DNA of 64,000 nucleotides from Streptomyces agglomeratus (GTDB lineage: Bacteria; Actinomycetota; Actinomycetes; Streptomycetales; Streptomycetaceae). Location of the stretch: positions 5,772,501 through 5,836,500 of the forward strand of contig NZ_MEHJ01000001.1 in assembly GCF_001746415.1 (NCBI RefSeq), written 5' to 3'. The position numbers and the translations under genes were made by a program. The notes beneath the pieces are model-generated. The model saw only the letters and a program-made list of their open reading frames with translations, was not told the DNA's origin and made no database searches. Below are positions 48,401-56,261 of the stretch, in pieces. Each line of letters opens with the position of its first letter. Position 1 is the stretch's first letter.

Positions 48401-48974
48401 CCCGCTGTTCGGGCTGGAGCACGTCCTGTCGGACAAGGCCGACGCCTCGATCTCGCAGCTCACCGGCGGCGAGCACTCCGACGGCGCGATCGTCACCGTC
48501 GGCGGCATCATCTCGGGCCTCCAGCGCAAGATGACCAAGCAGGGCAACGCCTGGGCGATCGCGACCGTCGAGGACCTGGCCGGCTCCATCGAGTGCATGT
48601 TCTTCCCGGCGACGTACCAGCTCGTCTCGACCCAGCTCGTCGAGGACACCGTGGTCTTCGTCAAGGGCCGCCTCGACAAGCGCGAGGACGTGCCGCGGCT
48701 CGTCGCGATGGAGCTGATGGTCCCGGACGTCTCGTCGGCGGGGACGAACGCGCCGGTGGTCCTCACCATCCCGACGGTGAAGGTGACGCCGCCGATGGTG
48801 ACCAAGCTCGGCGAGATCCTCAAGCACCACCGGGGCAACACGGAGGTCCGGATCAAGCTCCAGGGGGCGCGCAAGACGACGGTCCTGCGGCTCGACCGGC
48901 ACCGCGTGCAGCCGGACCCGGCGCTCTTCGGCGACCTGAAGGTGCTGCTGGGCCCGTCCTGTCTGGCGGGCTGA
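45435..48974 (+). CDS. dnaE: DNA polymerase III alpha subunit DnaE
   Basis: 1179 aa, GTG 45435. PHP domain at the start (FTHLHVHTQYSLLDG, MTDHGNLHGAYDF), then the C-family polymerase palm with D417 and D419 in PDVDIDF, GPGRGSAAGS, MDFLGLRNLTIMDD and RPGPM. Tandem HhH, and the OB fold (IVTVGGIISGLQRKMTKQGNAWA) near the end; a beta-clamp-binding stretch QFDLFGG lies at about 940. It is DnaE1, the main replicative polymerase in actinobacteria; the PHP residues look intact, consistent with proofreading in this family. Confidence 0.97.
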   Translation: MTKPPFTHLHVHTQYSLLDGAARLKDMFEACNEMGMSHIAMTDHGNLHGAYDFFHSAKKAGVTPIIGIEAYVAPESRRNKRRIQWGQPHQKRDDVSGSGGYTHKTIWAANKTGLHNLFRLSSDAYAEGWLTKWPRMDKETISQWSEGLIASTGCPSGEVQTRLRLGQFDEAVQAASDYKDIFGEGRYFLELMDHGIEIERRVRDGLLEIGKKLNIPPLVTNDSHYTYAGEATAHDALLCIQTGKNLSDPDRFRFDGTGYYLKSTDEMYAVDSSDAWQEGCANTLLVAQQIDTEGWFKERNLMPKFDVPEGYTEVTWFREETMRGMARRFPNGIPDDRLKQVEYEMKIIIDMGFPGYFLVVADFIMWAKNNGIAVGPGRGSAAGSIVAYAMGITDLDPIEHGLIFERFLNPERISMPDVDIDFDERRRGEVIRYVTEKYGADKVAMIGTYGKIKAKNAIKDSARVLGYPYAMGDRLTKAMPADVLGKGIDLNGITDPKHPRYSEAGEIRSMYENEPDVKKVIDTAKGVEGLVRQMGVHAAGVIMSSETITDHVPVWVRHTDGVTITQWDYPSCESLGLLKMDFLGLRNLTIMDDAVKMVKSNKGVDLELLSLPLDDPATYELLCRGDTLGVFQFDGGPMRSLLRLMKPDNFEDISAVSALYRPGPMGMNSHTNYALRKNGQQEITPIHPELEEPLKEVLGLTHGLIVYQEQVQKAAQIIAGYSLGEADILRRVMGKKKPDELQKNFVLFQAGAKKKGYSDAAIQALWDVLVPFAGYAFNKAHSSAYGLVTYWTAYLKANYPAEYMAALLTSVKDDKDKSAVYLNECRRMGIKVLPPNVNESESNFAAQGDDVILFGLTAIRNVGQNVVDSIIRCRKAKGKYSSFPDFLDKVEAVVCNKRTVESLIKAGAFDEMGHTRKGLVAHHEPMIDNVVQVKRKEAEGQFDLFGGMGEEESDEPGFGLDVEFSDIEWEKSYLLAQEREMLGLYVSDHPLFGLEHVLSDKADASISQLTGGEHSDGAIVTVGGIISGLQRKMTKQGNAWAIATVEDLAGSIECMFFPATYQLVSTQLVEDTVVFVKGRLDKREDVPRLVAMELMVPDVSSAGTNAPVVLTIPTVKVTPPMVTKLGEILKHHRGNTEVRIKLQGARKTTVLRLDRHRVQPDPALFGDLKVLLGPSCLAG

Positions 48975-48986
48975 GCAGGCGTACGA

Positions 48987-49022
48987 GAAGGGGCGCGCCC
49001 GTCGTCACGGGCGCGCCCCTTC
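48987..49022 (+). terminator. dnaE terminator
   Basis: Perfect 16-bp arms (48987-49002, 49007-49022) with the loop CGTC, followed by TTCTTC. Confidence 0.88.
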
Positions 49023-49049
49023 TTCTTCGCGCGGTTACTCACACAGTGA

Positions 49050-49229
49050 TCAGTTGTGGCCGAAGCGCCGCTGGTGCTTCCGCGCCACATCAGCGGGGCT
49101 GCCCTGGGCATGCGTCTGAGGCTGGGCGTGGGACTCGAAGGCGCTGTCCTTGGCGCGGTCGACACCACGCGCCGCCGAGGACGTACGGTCCTGCGGGGCG
49201 CCCTGCTTGCGATTCTTGTTCTTGGCCAT
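49050..49229 (-). CDS. small basic hypothetical protein, 59 aa
   Basis: ATG 49229 with AGGAGG 7 bases upstream. Begins MAKNKNRKQGAPQDRTSS and ends VARKHQRRFGHN; Lys/Arg/Gln-rich, no hydrophobic segment, probably disordered. I recall similar very small proteins in other streptomycetes, but know no function. It faces dnaE across a terminator. Confidence 0.75.
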   Translation of the reverse strand: MAKNKNRKQGAPQDRTSSAARGVDRAKDSAFESHAQPQTHAQGSPADVARKHQRRFGHN

Positions 49230-49530
49230 GGTGCTGCCTCCTGTGGGGTTTCTGGGGGCCAGGGCCGGGATCAGATTCACACAGGCGGACATAGCTCGCA
49301 TTTTGGATCATTACCGTGCGTAATTGGGGCTGTCGCGCGACAACTTCGCCATCCGCCACGCCGATGATCGAGTTCCGGCCGTTAACCCTCACGCAGTCGG
49401 GCAGACTCGAAGGAAGCCTGAACACGCGGTACTCAGCACCGAGTACCCAGCACCCCAATACCGGCCAGTCCGAACTCCCGACCCCCGAAACACCTTTCGA
49501 TCCCGAGGTTCCCGAAAGAGGGTGGAACGC
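49230..49530. other. 301-base divergent intergenic region with nested repeats
   Basis: No gene seen. It contains GGTACTC-AGCACC-GAGTACC (49428-49447), a perfect 7-bp inverted repeat that overlaps a near-perfect 13-base direct repeat (GGTACTCAGCACC at 49428, AGTACCCAGCACC at 49442). This looks like an operator for the NYN-domain gene. Confidence 0.5.
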
Positions 49531-50895
49531 GTGGACCGCTGCGTCGTCCTGGTGGACGCCGGCTATTTGCTGGGCGCCGCCGCGAGCCTGCTCGCCGGAG
49601 AACCGGCCCGATCCCGCATCACCGTGGATCACGCCGCCCTCATCCAGGGCCTGCGAGAACGGGCCGAAGCGGATACGCAGCAGCCGCTGCTTCGCATCTA
49701 CTGGTTCGACGGCGCACCCGACCGCGTCCCCCAGCCCGAGCACCGGCGGCTGCGGGTCATGCCGCGCGTGACGGTCAGGCTGGGCGCGCTGACCCGGAGC
49801 GACGGACGGTGGGCCCAGAAGGGCGTCGACGCGGCGATGCACGCGGAGCTGACCGAGCTGGCCAGAAATCGCGCCTGCTCGGACATCGTGCTGGTGACCG
49901 GGGACGGCGATCTGCTACCGGGGCTGATGTCCGCCAAGGAACACGGCGTGGCCGTGCACCTATGGGCCGTGCAGGCCGCCGACGGGGACTACAACCAGTC
50001 CGAGGACCTGGTCGCCGAGGCCGACGAGCGGCGCGTCCTGGACCGGGCCTGGATCACCAAGGCCGTACGGGCCAAGGACCTCACCGGTCTCTGCGCGCCG
50101 CCGCCGGTGCCGCGGCCGGAAATCGCCGCGATCCTGTCGGCCCCGCTGCCGGAATCGGCGCTCGCGGCTTCGGCGGAGCGGGCCGAGCGCGCGGAGCGGG
50201 CGGCGCGGGCGCAGGCCGAGGACCGGGCGCCGGGATCGGCTGTACGGAACGGGGCGGACGCGACGGCGACGGACTCCGCGACCCCGGCGCCGCCACCCGC
50301 CACCGCCGCGGTGAACGGATCGGGACCCGAGGAGCCGCACCCCGCGCACGGCACCAGAGGCGTGCCGACCCCGAAGGACCTCGCGAGCCTGCGCGGCCCG
50401 GGAACGCAGGCGGCGCAGCATCCGCACCCGAACGGCACCCCGGCGACGGCGGCCGTCTCCGCCGGGGCGACGCTGCGCTGGTCGTCCGACAAGGGGTGGG
50501 CGGAGCGTCCGGGCAACGGCGGCGCACTCGGCGAGCCGCCCGAGACCGCGTCGCTGCCGACACTGGCCCAGCTGACGAGCGCGGAGCAGCGCTGGGCGGA
50601 CCGGGAGGAGGACATCACCACGGTCGGCGGTGACCCCTTCGAAGTCGGCCAGGTCTTCGCCCGCCGCTGGATGGAGCGCCTTCCCGACCCCGCGCACACC
50701 CAGAAACTCTCGACGATGTACCCCAGGATCCCGCACCGGATCGACGGCGAACTGCTGCGGTACGCGGCGCGCTTCGGGCTGCTGGCGCACAAGGACGACC
50801 AGATCGACGAGCACGACCGGTACGCGATCAGGGCGGGCTTCTGGCGCGAGATCGACGTACGGGCGGCGGCCGAGCACGTGAGCGCGGGAGAGTAG
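49531..50895 (+). CDS. NYN-domain (PIN-like) putative ribonuclease
   Basis: 454 aa from GTG 49531 (GAGGGTGG upstream); the open frame continues to 49324 without support. The NYN fold is seen in CVVLVDAGYLLGAA (D9), RIYWFDGA, KGVDAAMHAEL and VLVTGDGDLLPGL, i.e. the acidic metal site of PIN/NYN nucleases is complete. A long Ala/Pro-rich linker follows. The C-terminal ~85 residues (GQVFARRWMERLPDP...IDGELLRYAARFGLL) form a separate helical domain that could bind RNA. It likely cleaves RNA; the target is unknown. Confidence 0.9.
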   Translation: MDRCVVLVDAGYLLGAAASLLAGEPARSRITVDHAALIQGLRERAEADTQQPLLRIYWFDGAPDRVPQPEHRRLRVMPRVTVRLGALTRSDGRWAQKGVDAAMHAELTELARNRACSDIVLVTGDGDLLPGLMSAKEHGVAVHLWAVQAADGDYNQSEDLVAEADERRVLDRAWITKAVRAKDLTGLCAPPPVPRPEIAAILSAPLPESALAASAERAERAERAARAQAEDRAPGSAVRNGADATATDSATPAPPPATAAVNGSGPEEPHPAHGTRGVPTPKDLASLRGPGTQAAQHPHPNGTPATAAVSAGATLRWSSDKGWAERPGNGGALGEPPETASLPTLAQLTSAEQRWADREEDITTVGGDPFEVGQVFARRWMERLPDPAHTQKLSTMYPRIPHRIDGELLRYAARFGLLAHKDDQIDEHDRYAIRAGFWREIDVRAAAEHVSAGE

Positions 50896-50947
50896 TTCCC
50901 CGCCCCGAGGGCGTCGGCCCGCCGGGAACCCCGTAGGCTCGTTCCTC

Positions 50948-51970
50948 GTGAGTACGGGCACAGCGCAGGCGGGACGCGGCACGGGAGTCGTGTGTGCCGT
51001 GCGGGAGCTGGTCAAGACGTATCCCGCGGTCCGTGGCCGCCGCGGAGTGCCCGCGACCCCGGCCGTGCGGGCCACCGACGGGATCTCCCTCGACGTGCGC
51101 CGCGGCGAGATCTTCGGGCTCCTCGGTCCCAACGGCGCCGGCAAGTCCACCCTCGTACGGCAGCTGACCGGTCTCATGCGACCGGACTCGGGGGGTGTCG
51201 AACTGCTCGGGCACGATCTCGTCCGCCATCCGGAACGCGCCGCGCGCCTCGTCGGCTACCTGGGGCAGGAATCCACCGCGCTGGACGAGCTGACGGTCTC
51301 GCTCGCCGCCGAGACGACCGGACGCCTGCGCGGGCTCACCGCGAAGGCCGCGCGGGCGGAGCGCGACGACGTACTCGAAGAGCTCGGTCTGGGCGAGATC
51401 GCCGGACGGCCGCTCAAGAAACTGTCCGGCGGCCAGCGGCGGCTCGCTTGCTTCGCCGCCGTGCTGGTGGGCGAGCGGCCCGTACTCGTACTGGACGAAC
51501 CGACCACCGGCATGGACCCCGTCGCGCGCCGCGCGGTGTGGGCGGCCGTCGACCGGCGGCGGGCGGAGAACGGTGCGACCGTGCTGCTCGTCACCCACAA
51601 CGTGATCGAGGCGGAGACGGTGCTGGACCGCGTCGCGGTGCTGGAGAGCGGCCGGGTGATCGCCTGCGACACCCCTGCCGGGCTCAAGGCGCGCGTCGCC
51701 GGTGAGGTGCGGCTCGACCTCGTGTGGCGGGAGCGGGCACCGCTGGACGTGCCCGAGGTCGCGGCGCTGCGGGAATCGGCCCAGGAGTCCGGGCGGCGCT
51801 GGGTACTGCGGCTCGCCCCCGACGAGGCGCGCGCGGCCGTCGCCGCCGTGACCGGGGGCAAGGCGTTCGCCGCACTCGACGACTTCACGCTGGCGACACC
51901 GAGCCTCGAAGACGTCTACCTGGCGCTCGGCGGAAGCACGAACGGTACGAAGGGGCTGGTCAAGGCGTGA
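50948..51970 (+). CDS. ABC exporter ATPase (ABC-2 type)
   Basis: 340 aa, GTG 50948. Walker A GPNGAGKST (60-68), Q-loop GYLGQES, signature LSGGQRRL, Walker B VLVLDEPTTGMDP and switch His VTHN. The C-terminal extension is that of drug-resistance/ABC-2 ATPases (DrrA-like). It drives export by the permease whose GTG overlaps its stop. Substrate unknown. Confidence 0.93.
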   Translation: MSTGTAQAGRGTGVVCAVRELVKTYPAVRGRRGVPATPAVRATDGISLDVRRGEIFGLLGPNGAGKSTLVRQLTGLMRPDSGGVELLGHDLVRHPERAARLVGYLGQESTALDELTVSLAAETTGRLRGLTAKAARAERDDVLEELGLGEIAGRPLKKLSGGQRRLACFAAVLVGERPVLVLDEPTTGMDPVARRAVWAAVDRRRAENGATVLLVTHNVIEAETVLDRVAVLESGRVIACDTPAGLKARVAGEVRLDLVWRERAPLDVPEVAALRESAQESGRRWVLRLAPDEARAAVAAVTGGKAFAALDDFTLATPSLEDVYLALGGSTNGTKGLVKA

Positions 51971-52830
51971 GTGTCGTGCCTGCGGAGACCGAGACCGGCT
52001 CCATGCGGACCCGGACGGCGAAGAACGCGAAGAACGCGAAGAACGCGGAGGACGGTGCTGCGAGCGCGTCCGTGCCCGCGCCGCTCGCGCCCAAAGCGCG
52101 GTTGCTGCCGTCGCTCGCCGCCGTCTACCGGGCGCAGCTGTCCCGCGCGCGGGTCGCCCGTATCCCGCTGCTCTTCGTGGCGACGTTCCAGTCCGTCGGG
52201 ATCATGGTCCTGATGCGCGGGGTCGTCGACGGGGGCGGTGAGGCGCGGGCCGTCGTCGCCGGTTCGAGTGTGCTCGTCGTCGCCTTCGTCGCGCTGAATC
52301 TGCTGGCCCAGTACTTCGGCCAGCTGCGGGCCAGCGGCGGCCTCGACCACTACGCCACGCTGCCGGTGCCGCCGGCGGCGGTGGTGCTGGGAGCAGCCGC
52401 CGCGTACGCCTCCTTCACCGTGCCGGGCACCTTCGTCACCGCCGTGGTGGGCTGCGTGCTCTTCCAGCTGCCGCTCACGCATCTGTGGGTGCTGGCGGCC
52501 GTGGTCCCGCTCGCGGGAGCCGCGCTGGCCGGTCTCGGCGCGGCGCTCGGACTGCTGGCGCCGCGTCAGGAGCTGGCGACGCTGCTGGGGCAGCTCGGCA
52601 TGTCCGCGGCGCTCCTGCTAGGGGTGCTGCCGGCCGAGCGGCTGCCCGTGCCGATCTCGTACGCCAGGGATCTGCTGCCTTCGACGTACGGCGTCGAGGC
52701 CTTCGCGCGGACCTTCGACGCGCATCCGGACTGGAGCGCGGTCACCCTCGATCTGACCGTGTGCGCGGCCGTCGGGGTCTTCTCGCTGGCGGCCGCGACC
52801 TGGGCGTACCGCCGCGCGGCGGTGCGTTAG
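51967..52830 (+). CDS. ABC-2 type permease
   Basis: 287 aa from GTG 51967, overlapping the ATPase stop (GTGA). A charged head with KNAKNAKNA, coded by a 9-base tandem repeat AAGAACGCG (52021-52047), is followed by six hydrophobic helices in the ABC-2 pattern, ending SYARDLLPSTYGVEAFARTF. It forms the exporter with the preceding ATPase; no macrolide or daunorubicin biosynthesis gene is nearby. Confidence 0.9.
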   Translation: MSVVPAETETGSMRTRTAKNAKNAKNAEDGAASASVPAPLAPKARLLPSLAAVYRAQLSRARVARIPLLFVATFQSVGIMVLMRGVVDGGGEARAVVAGSSVLVVAFVALNLLAQYFGQLRASGGLDHYATLPVPPAAVVLGAAAAYASFTVPGTFVTAVVGCVLFQLPLTHLWVLAAVVPLAGAALAGLGAALGLLAPRQELATLLGQLGMSAALLLGVLPAERLPVPISYARDLLPSTYGVEAFARTFDAHPDWSAVTLDLTVCAAVGVFSLAAATWAYRRAAVR

Positions 52831-52931
52831 CCGGTCGGCGGCGCGTCGGCCGGCCCGGCTTCCGGCCGGTGGCCGGCCGCCCGCAGCGGTCCGGTGAGGC
52901 GGGTGCCGGGGCCGCCTGGCACGATGGCAGG

Positions 52932-53678
52932 GTGACCGCTCCTCTGACGCCGCCTCACCACCAGCCGCCGAACGATCCCTGGCAGAAGTCCGACGCCGGG
53001 GCCCCCGACGCGCGGCCTCCGTCCGGTCCCCACGCGGGGACCGGCGCCCGGTCCGATGCCGGAGCCGCCGACGGGTCCGCCGCGCCCGGGGGACCGGAGG
53101 ACCGCACCCCCGTGTCCACGGAGGTGATACGGGCCGCCGTGGTCGTCCTGGCGCTGACGGCCCTCGGGGTGGCACTCGGCCTGCTGTGGATGTGGCTGGC
53201 GCCGCGCGTGCCGCTGATCGCCACCGACAAGGCCGTCTTCCTCAAGGACACCGAGGGCGAGGAAGCGGTCGGGGCCGACGGCACGTTCGTGCTGCTGGCG
53301 CTCGGCTTCGGTGCGGTCAGCGCGGCCCTGGTCTTCTGGTTCAACCGCCGTGGGGGCATCCCGCTGGTGATCGGTCTGGCGCTGGGCGGGCTGCTCGGCT
53401 CGATGCTGGCGTGGGGGACCGGCGTGTGGTTCGGCCCGACGGGCGATGTGGTCGCGCGGGCCCGGGAGGTCGGTCAGGGCGTGCCGTTCGACGCGCCGCT
53501 CAAGCTGGGCGCGAAGGGGGCGCTGCTGGCGTGGCCGATGGCCGCGCTGCTGGTTCACCTCGGGCTGACGGCGCTGTTCGGGCCGCGCGACCCGGAGCCG
53601 GAGTGGGGCGTGGGGTACGGGGACCCGGCCCCGACGCCCGGTGCGGGTTCAGGTGCGCGGGAGGGTACGCAGGGCTGA
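52932..53678 (+). CDS. DUF2567 membrane protein
   Basis: 248 aa from GTG 52932. A 60-residue Pro/Ala/Gly-rich head precedes four membrane helices (VIRAAVVVLALTALGVALGLLWMWLAP is the first; shown in parts elsewhere) and a conserved loop TDKAVFLKDTEGEEAVGADG. The family is restricted to actinobacteria and of unknown role. Convergent with ybaK, 34 bases between stops. Confidence 0.82.
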   Translation: MTAPLTPPHHQPPNDPWQKSDAGAPDARPPSGPHAGTGARSDAGAADGSAAPGGPEDRTPVSTEVIRAAVVVLALTALGVALGLLWMWLAPRVPLIATDKAVFLKDTEGEEAVGADGTFVLLALGFGAVSAALVFWFNRRGGIPLVIGLALGGLLGSMLAWGTGVWFGPTGDVVARAREVGQGVPFDAPLKLGAKGALLAWPMAALLVHLGLTALFGPRDPEPEWGVGYGDPAPTPGAGSGAREGTQG

Positions 53679-53712
53679 CGCCAGGGTGGCGGGCCGGGTG
53701 GTCCCCGACGGG

Positions 53713-54207
53713 TCAGACGCGGCCGATCGGCGCCGTCACCGCGTCCGTCAGCGTCGCCAGGTCCGTCGGGGAGAGTTCCACCTCCAGGCCCCGGCGGCCC
53801 GCCGAGACGCACACGGTCTCGTACTCCGACGCCGACGCGTCCAGTACCGTACGGAGCTTCTTGCGCTGGCCCAGCGGCGAGATGCCGCCCCGGACGTAAC
53901 CCGTGGTGCGTTCCGCCGCCACAGGGTCCGCCATCGCCGCGCGCTTGCCGCCCACCGCCGCGGCCAGTGCCTTGAGGTCCAGCGAGCCCGCCACCGGCAC
54001 GACCGCGACCGTCAGCGTGCCGTCGATGTCGGCGACCAGCGTCTTGAAGACGCGCTCCGGCGGAACGCCCAGCGCCCGCGCCGCCTCCTCGCCGTAGGAG
54101 GGGGACGCCGGGTCGTGCTCGTAGGCGTGCAGGACGTACGCCGTCCCCGCCGCGGCCAGGGCGACCGTCGCGGGGGTTCCTCCGGCCTGGCGCTTGTTCT
54201 TGGTCAC
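53713..54207 (-). CDS. ybaK: YbaK/EbsC-type aminoacyl-tRNA deacylase
   Basis: 164 aa, GTG 54207. Compact YbaK fold: VFKTLVADIDG carries the conserved Lys, followed by VVPVAGSLDLKALAAAVGGKRAAMA and GYVRGGISPLGQRKKL with the GGxSPxG loop. It hydrolyses Cys-tRNA(Pro) made by mischarging ProRS. On the same strand as the LON-domain gene 21 bases upstream, probably one transcript. Confidence 0.94.
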   Translation of the reverse strand: MTKNKRQAGGTPATVALAAAGTAYVLHAYEHDPASPSYGEEAARALGVPPERVFKTLVADIDGTLTVAVVPVAGSLDLKALAAAVGGKRAAMADPVAAERTTGYVRGGISPLGQRKKLRTVLDASASEYETVCVSAGRRGLEVELSPTDLATLTDAVTAPIGRV

Positions 54208-54228
54208 TGCGGCTCTGCCTCCGGGGCG

Positions 54229-55026
54229 TCAGTTGGGGCTCGTGGGTTTCCTGGTCAGTTCGACCGCCGGCAGCGAGGGGAGATGGCGGATCACCGCGGT
54301 CTCGGCGCGCAGCAGCTTCAGCTCCTCGCGCAGCCGGGTCGCGGTGTCGGGCGCCTGGAGCAGCCGCTGCTTCGCCGGGATGTCGAGCACCGTCGCGGCG
54401 GCCACCAGGTACGAGACGGCGGACGGCTCGTCCGGCAGCTCCGCGCCCGTGGTCAGCGAGCGCTCCCGCGCCCCCGCCAGCCGCTTCTGGTAGCTGCGGA
54501 ACGCCCGCAGCACCCCCTCCGCCAGCGCACCCGCGTCGTCACCCGGTTCCTCGGGCAGCTCCTCCACCTCGGCGGTGAGGTACGGGCCGCTCGCGTCGAC
54601 GGAGAGGATCCTGACGCGGGTCGTCCCGGTGGCCAGCACCTCGAAACCGCCGTCCTCGCGCTCACGGATCGTCGCCGCGTCCGCGACGCAGCCCACCCGG
54701 TGGAAAGCCTGCACCGGGTCCGGGCCGAAGCCCGCGGCCGGGCCCCGCTCGGTCATGGTGGTGGAGTCCGGCATGCCGGGCGCGGTCGGGGCGACCTCCC
54801 GGCCGTCGCGGATGGCCACGACCACGAAGCGGCGCGGCTCGTCGTCCGAGGACGAAGGTGAGGGTGAGGGCGAATCCGCGGGCAGTGCGGAGTCGCCGGA
54901 GTCCGCGCCCTTCGACAGGTCGCGCATCATGGCGCGATAACGCTCCTCGAAGATGTTCAGCGGCAGCACCAGGCCGGGGAACAGCACCGAGTTCAGCGGG
55001 AAGAGGGGAAGGCGAGCGGTGGTCAC
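54229..55026 (-). CDS. stand-alone LON N-terminal (substrate-binding) domain protein
   Basis: 265 aa from GTG 55026. Begins MTTARLPLFPLNSVLFPGLVLPLNIFE (LPLFPLNSVLFPG and PLNIFEERYR are LON N-domain blocks) and has GFEVLATGTTRVRIL; no AAA+ or protease domain follows. A Ser/Pro/Asp insert at about 43-62 is unusual. The TGA of the upstream gene is 5 bases away, suggesting coupling. Such proteins may bind unfolded substrates; function unproven. Confidence 0.9.
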   Translation of the reverse strand: MTTARLPLFPLNSVLFPGLVLPLNIFEERYRAMMRDLSKGADSGDSALPADSPSPSPSSSDDEPRRFVVVAIRDGREVAPTAPGMPDSTTMTERGPAAGFGPDPVQAFHRVGCVADAATIREREDGGFEVLATGTTRVRILSVDASGPYLTAEVEELPEEPGDDAGALAEGVLRAFRSYQKRLAGARERSLTTGAELPDEPSAVSYLVAAATVLDIPAKQRLLQAPDTATRLREELKLLRAETAVIRHLPSLPAVELTRKPTSPN

Positions 55027-55031
55027 AGCGC

Positions 55032-56078
55032 TCAAGCGTAATGGCCGCCGGAGCGGGCCCGGCGGCCCGTCCTGCGCAAAGGCGGCAGAGGCATGCCCGT
55101 GGCCACCTGGAGCCTCGCGGTGTCGCGCAGCTCCAGGAACCGTCCCAGTACGTCCTCGCCGAGATACGCCCAGGGGAACGAGGTCGCGTACGGCCCGATC
55201 AGCCGGAACTGCTCCAGGGCGTCGGACCACCGCCCCCTGGTGATCAGGACGTACGCCAGCAGATTGCGGACCTCGGCCGGCCACGGGTCGCCCGCCGCGT
55301 ACTCGGCGGAGAGCGCGATCGCGAGATCCGCCGCCGCGTCGACGCGCTCCGGCCCGACCGTCGTGGTCGTACCCGCCGTGCCGGCGGCGCCGCCGCTCAG
55401 CAGGTGCGCGAAGGCCGCTCGTACCGGCAGTGCCTGCACCAGCGATCCGGGCAGAGCGTCCTCGGCGGCCCGCTCGGCGAAGTCGAAGCACTCGCGGTGG
55501 GAGCCGTACCACTGGGCGGAGAGGTACTGGAGCGCGGAGACGTGGCATCCGTAGTGGTGCGAGGAGCGGCCCACCGCCTCCGCCCACAGCTCCTCGAAGG
55601 CGGAATGCGACGCGTGCGTGCCGCGCGCGTGGTCGAGGGCGATGCGCCACGGCACCGGGTCGCGCGGAGCGGCGTCGGCCGCCGCCTCGATCAGTGGGCC
55701 GACGTCACGCAGCCGCTCGGCGCGCGCGGGCGACTCCCACGCCCTGCACACCGACAGTTCCGCCTTCACCAGCAGGGCGTCGGGGTCGCGCGGCGACGCC
55801 GCCAGCCAGTCGCCGAGCCAGTCCCCGCGGTGGTACGCGAAGGTGGCGAGGCGGGTGGCGTACCGGTCGCGGTTCTCCCACTCGGCGCCCTCCCGGGTGG
55901 CGGCGAGCAGCTTGGCCGCGGGCCCGTGGTCACCGAGGGCGGCGGCGACGAGCGTCGGTCCCAGGCGTTCGTCTGCGACGTCGAGCAGCACCTCGTCGTC
56001 GCCGAGCAGACCGGCGCCGAGATCCGGGGTGTGGCGGATCATGCGCGCGGTGCTGATCAGAGCGCGAAGGAATGACAT
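55032..56078 (-). CDS. conserved alpha-helical (TPR-like) hypothetical protein
   Basis: 348 aa from ATG 56078 (ATG 56090 is an alternative; neither has a clear SD). Ala/Leu-rich helical hairpins of TPR type run through the protein: DGPAAKLLAATREGAEWENRDR (in parts), AFEELWAEAVGRSSHHYGC, SALQYLSAQWYGSHRECFDFAERA, NLLAYVLITRGRWSDALEQF. No enzymatic motif, no signal peptide. I do not know a function; I recall similar streptomycete proteins. It is the upstream gene of a likely operon with the LON-domain and ybaK genes. Confidence 0.8.
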   Translation of the reverse strand: MSFLRALISTARMIRHTPDLGAGLLGDDEVLLDVADERLGPTLVAAALGDHGPAAKLLAATREGAEWENRDRYATRLATFAYHRGDWLGDWLAASPRDPDALLVKAELSVCRAWESPARAERLRDVGPLIEAAADAAPRDPVPWRIALDHARGTHASHSAFEELWAEAVGRSSHHYGCHVSALQYLSAQWYGSHRECFDFAERAAEDALPGSLVQALPVRAAFAHLLSGGAAGTAGTTTTVGPERVDAAADLAIALSAEYAAGDPWPAEVRNLLAYVLITRGRWSDALEQFRLIGPYATSFPWAYLGEDVLGRFLELRDTARLQVATGMPLPPLRRTGRRARSGGHYA

Positions 56079-56261
56079 GGTGCGAACCATTGAAAACCGC
56101 AGGTCGGGGCGGCGCCAGGGGGTGTCGGTGAAGCTTTCGTATCGGCTGGAAAGGTTGTGCCACCGCCGGTCAAGGGACGGTAAAGGAAGGGTGGGTGGCG
56201 GGGGCGACGTGGTGCGCCGGTGACCCCGCCACCGGGGATCGGAGCCGGGGAGCCCGGCCCC

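Noticed and set aside
45405..48902. 1165-codon open frame on the minus strand opposite dnaE
   Set aside because: Antisense shadow of a high-GC gene; composition is low complexity and no domain is visible.
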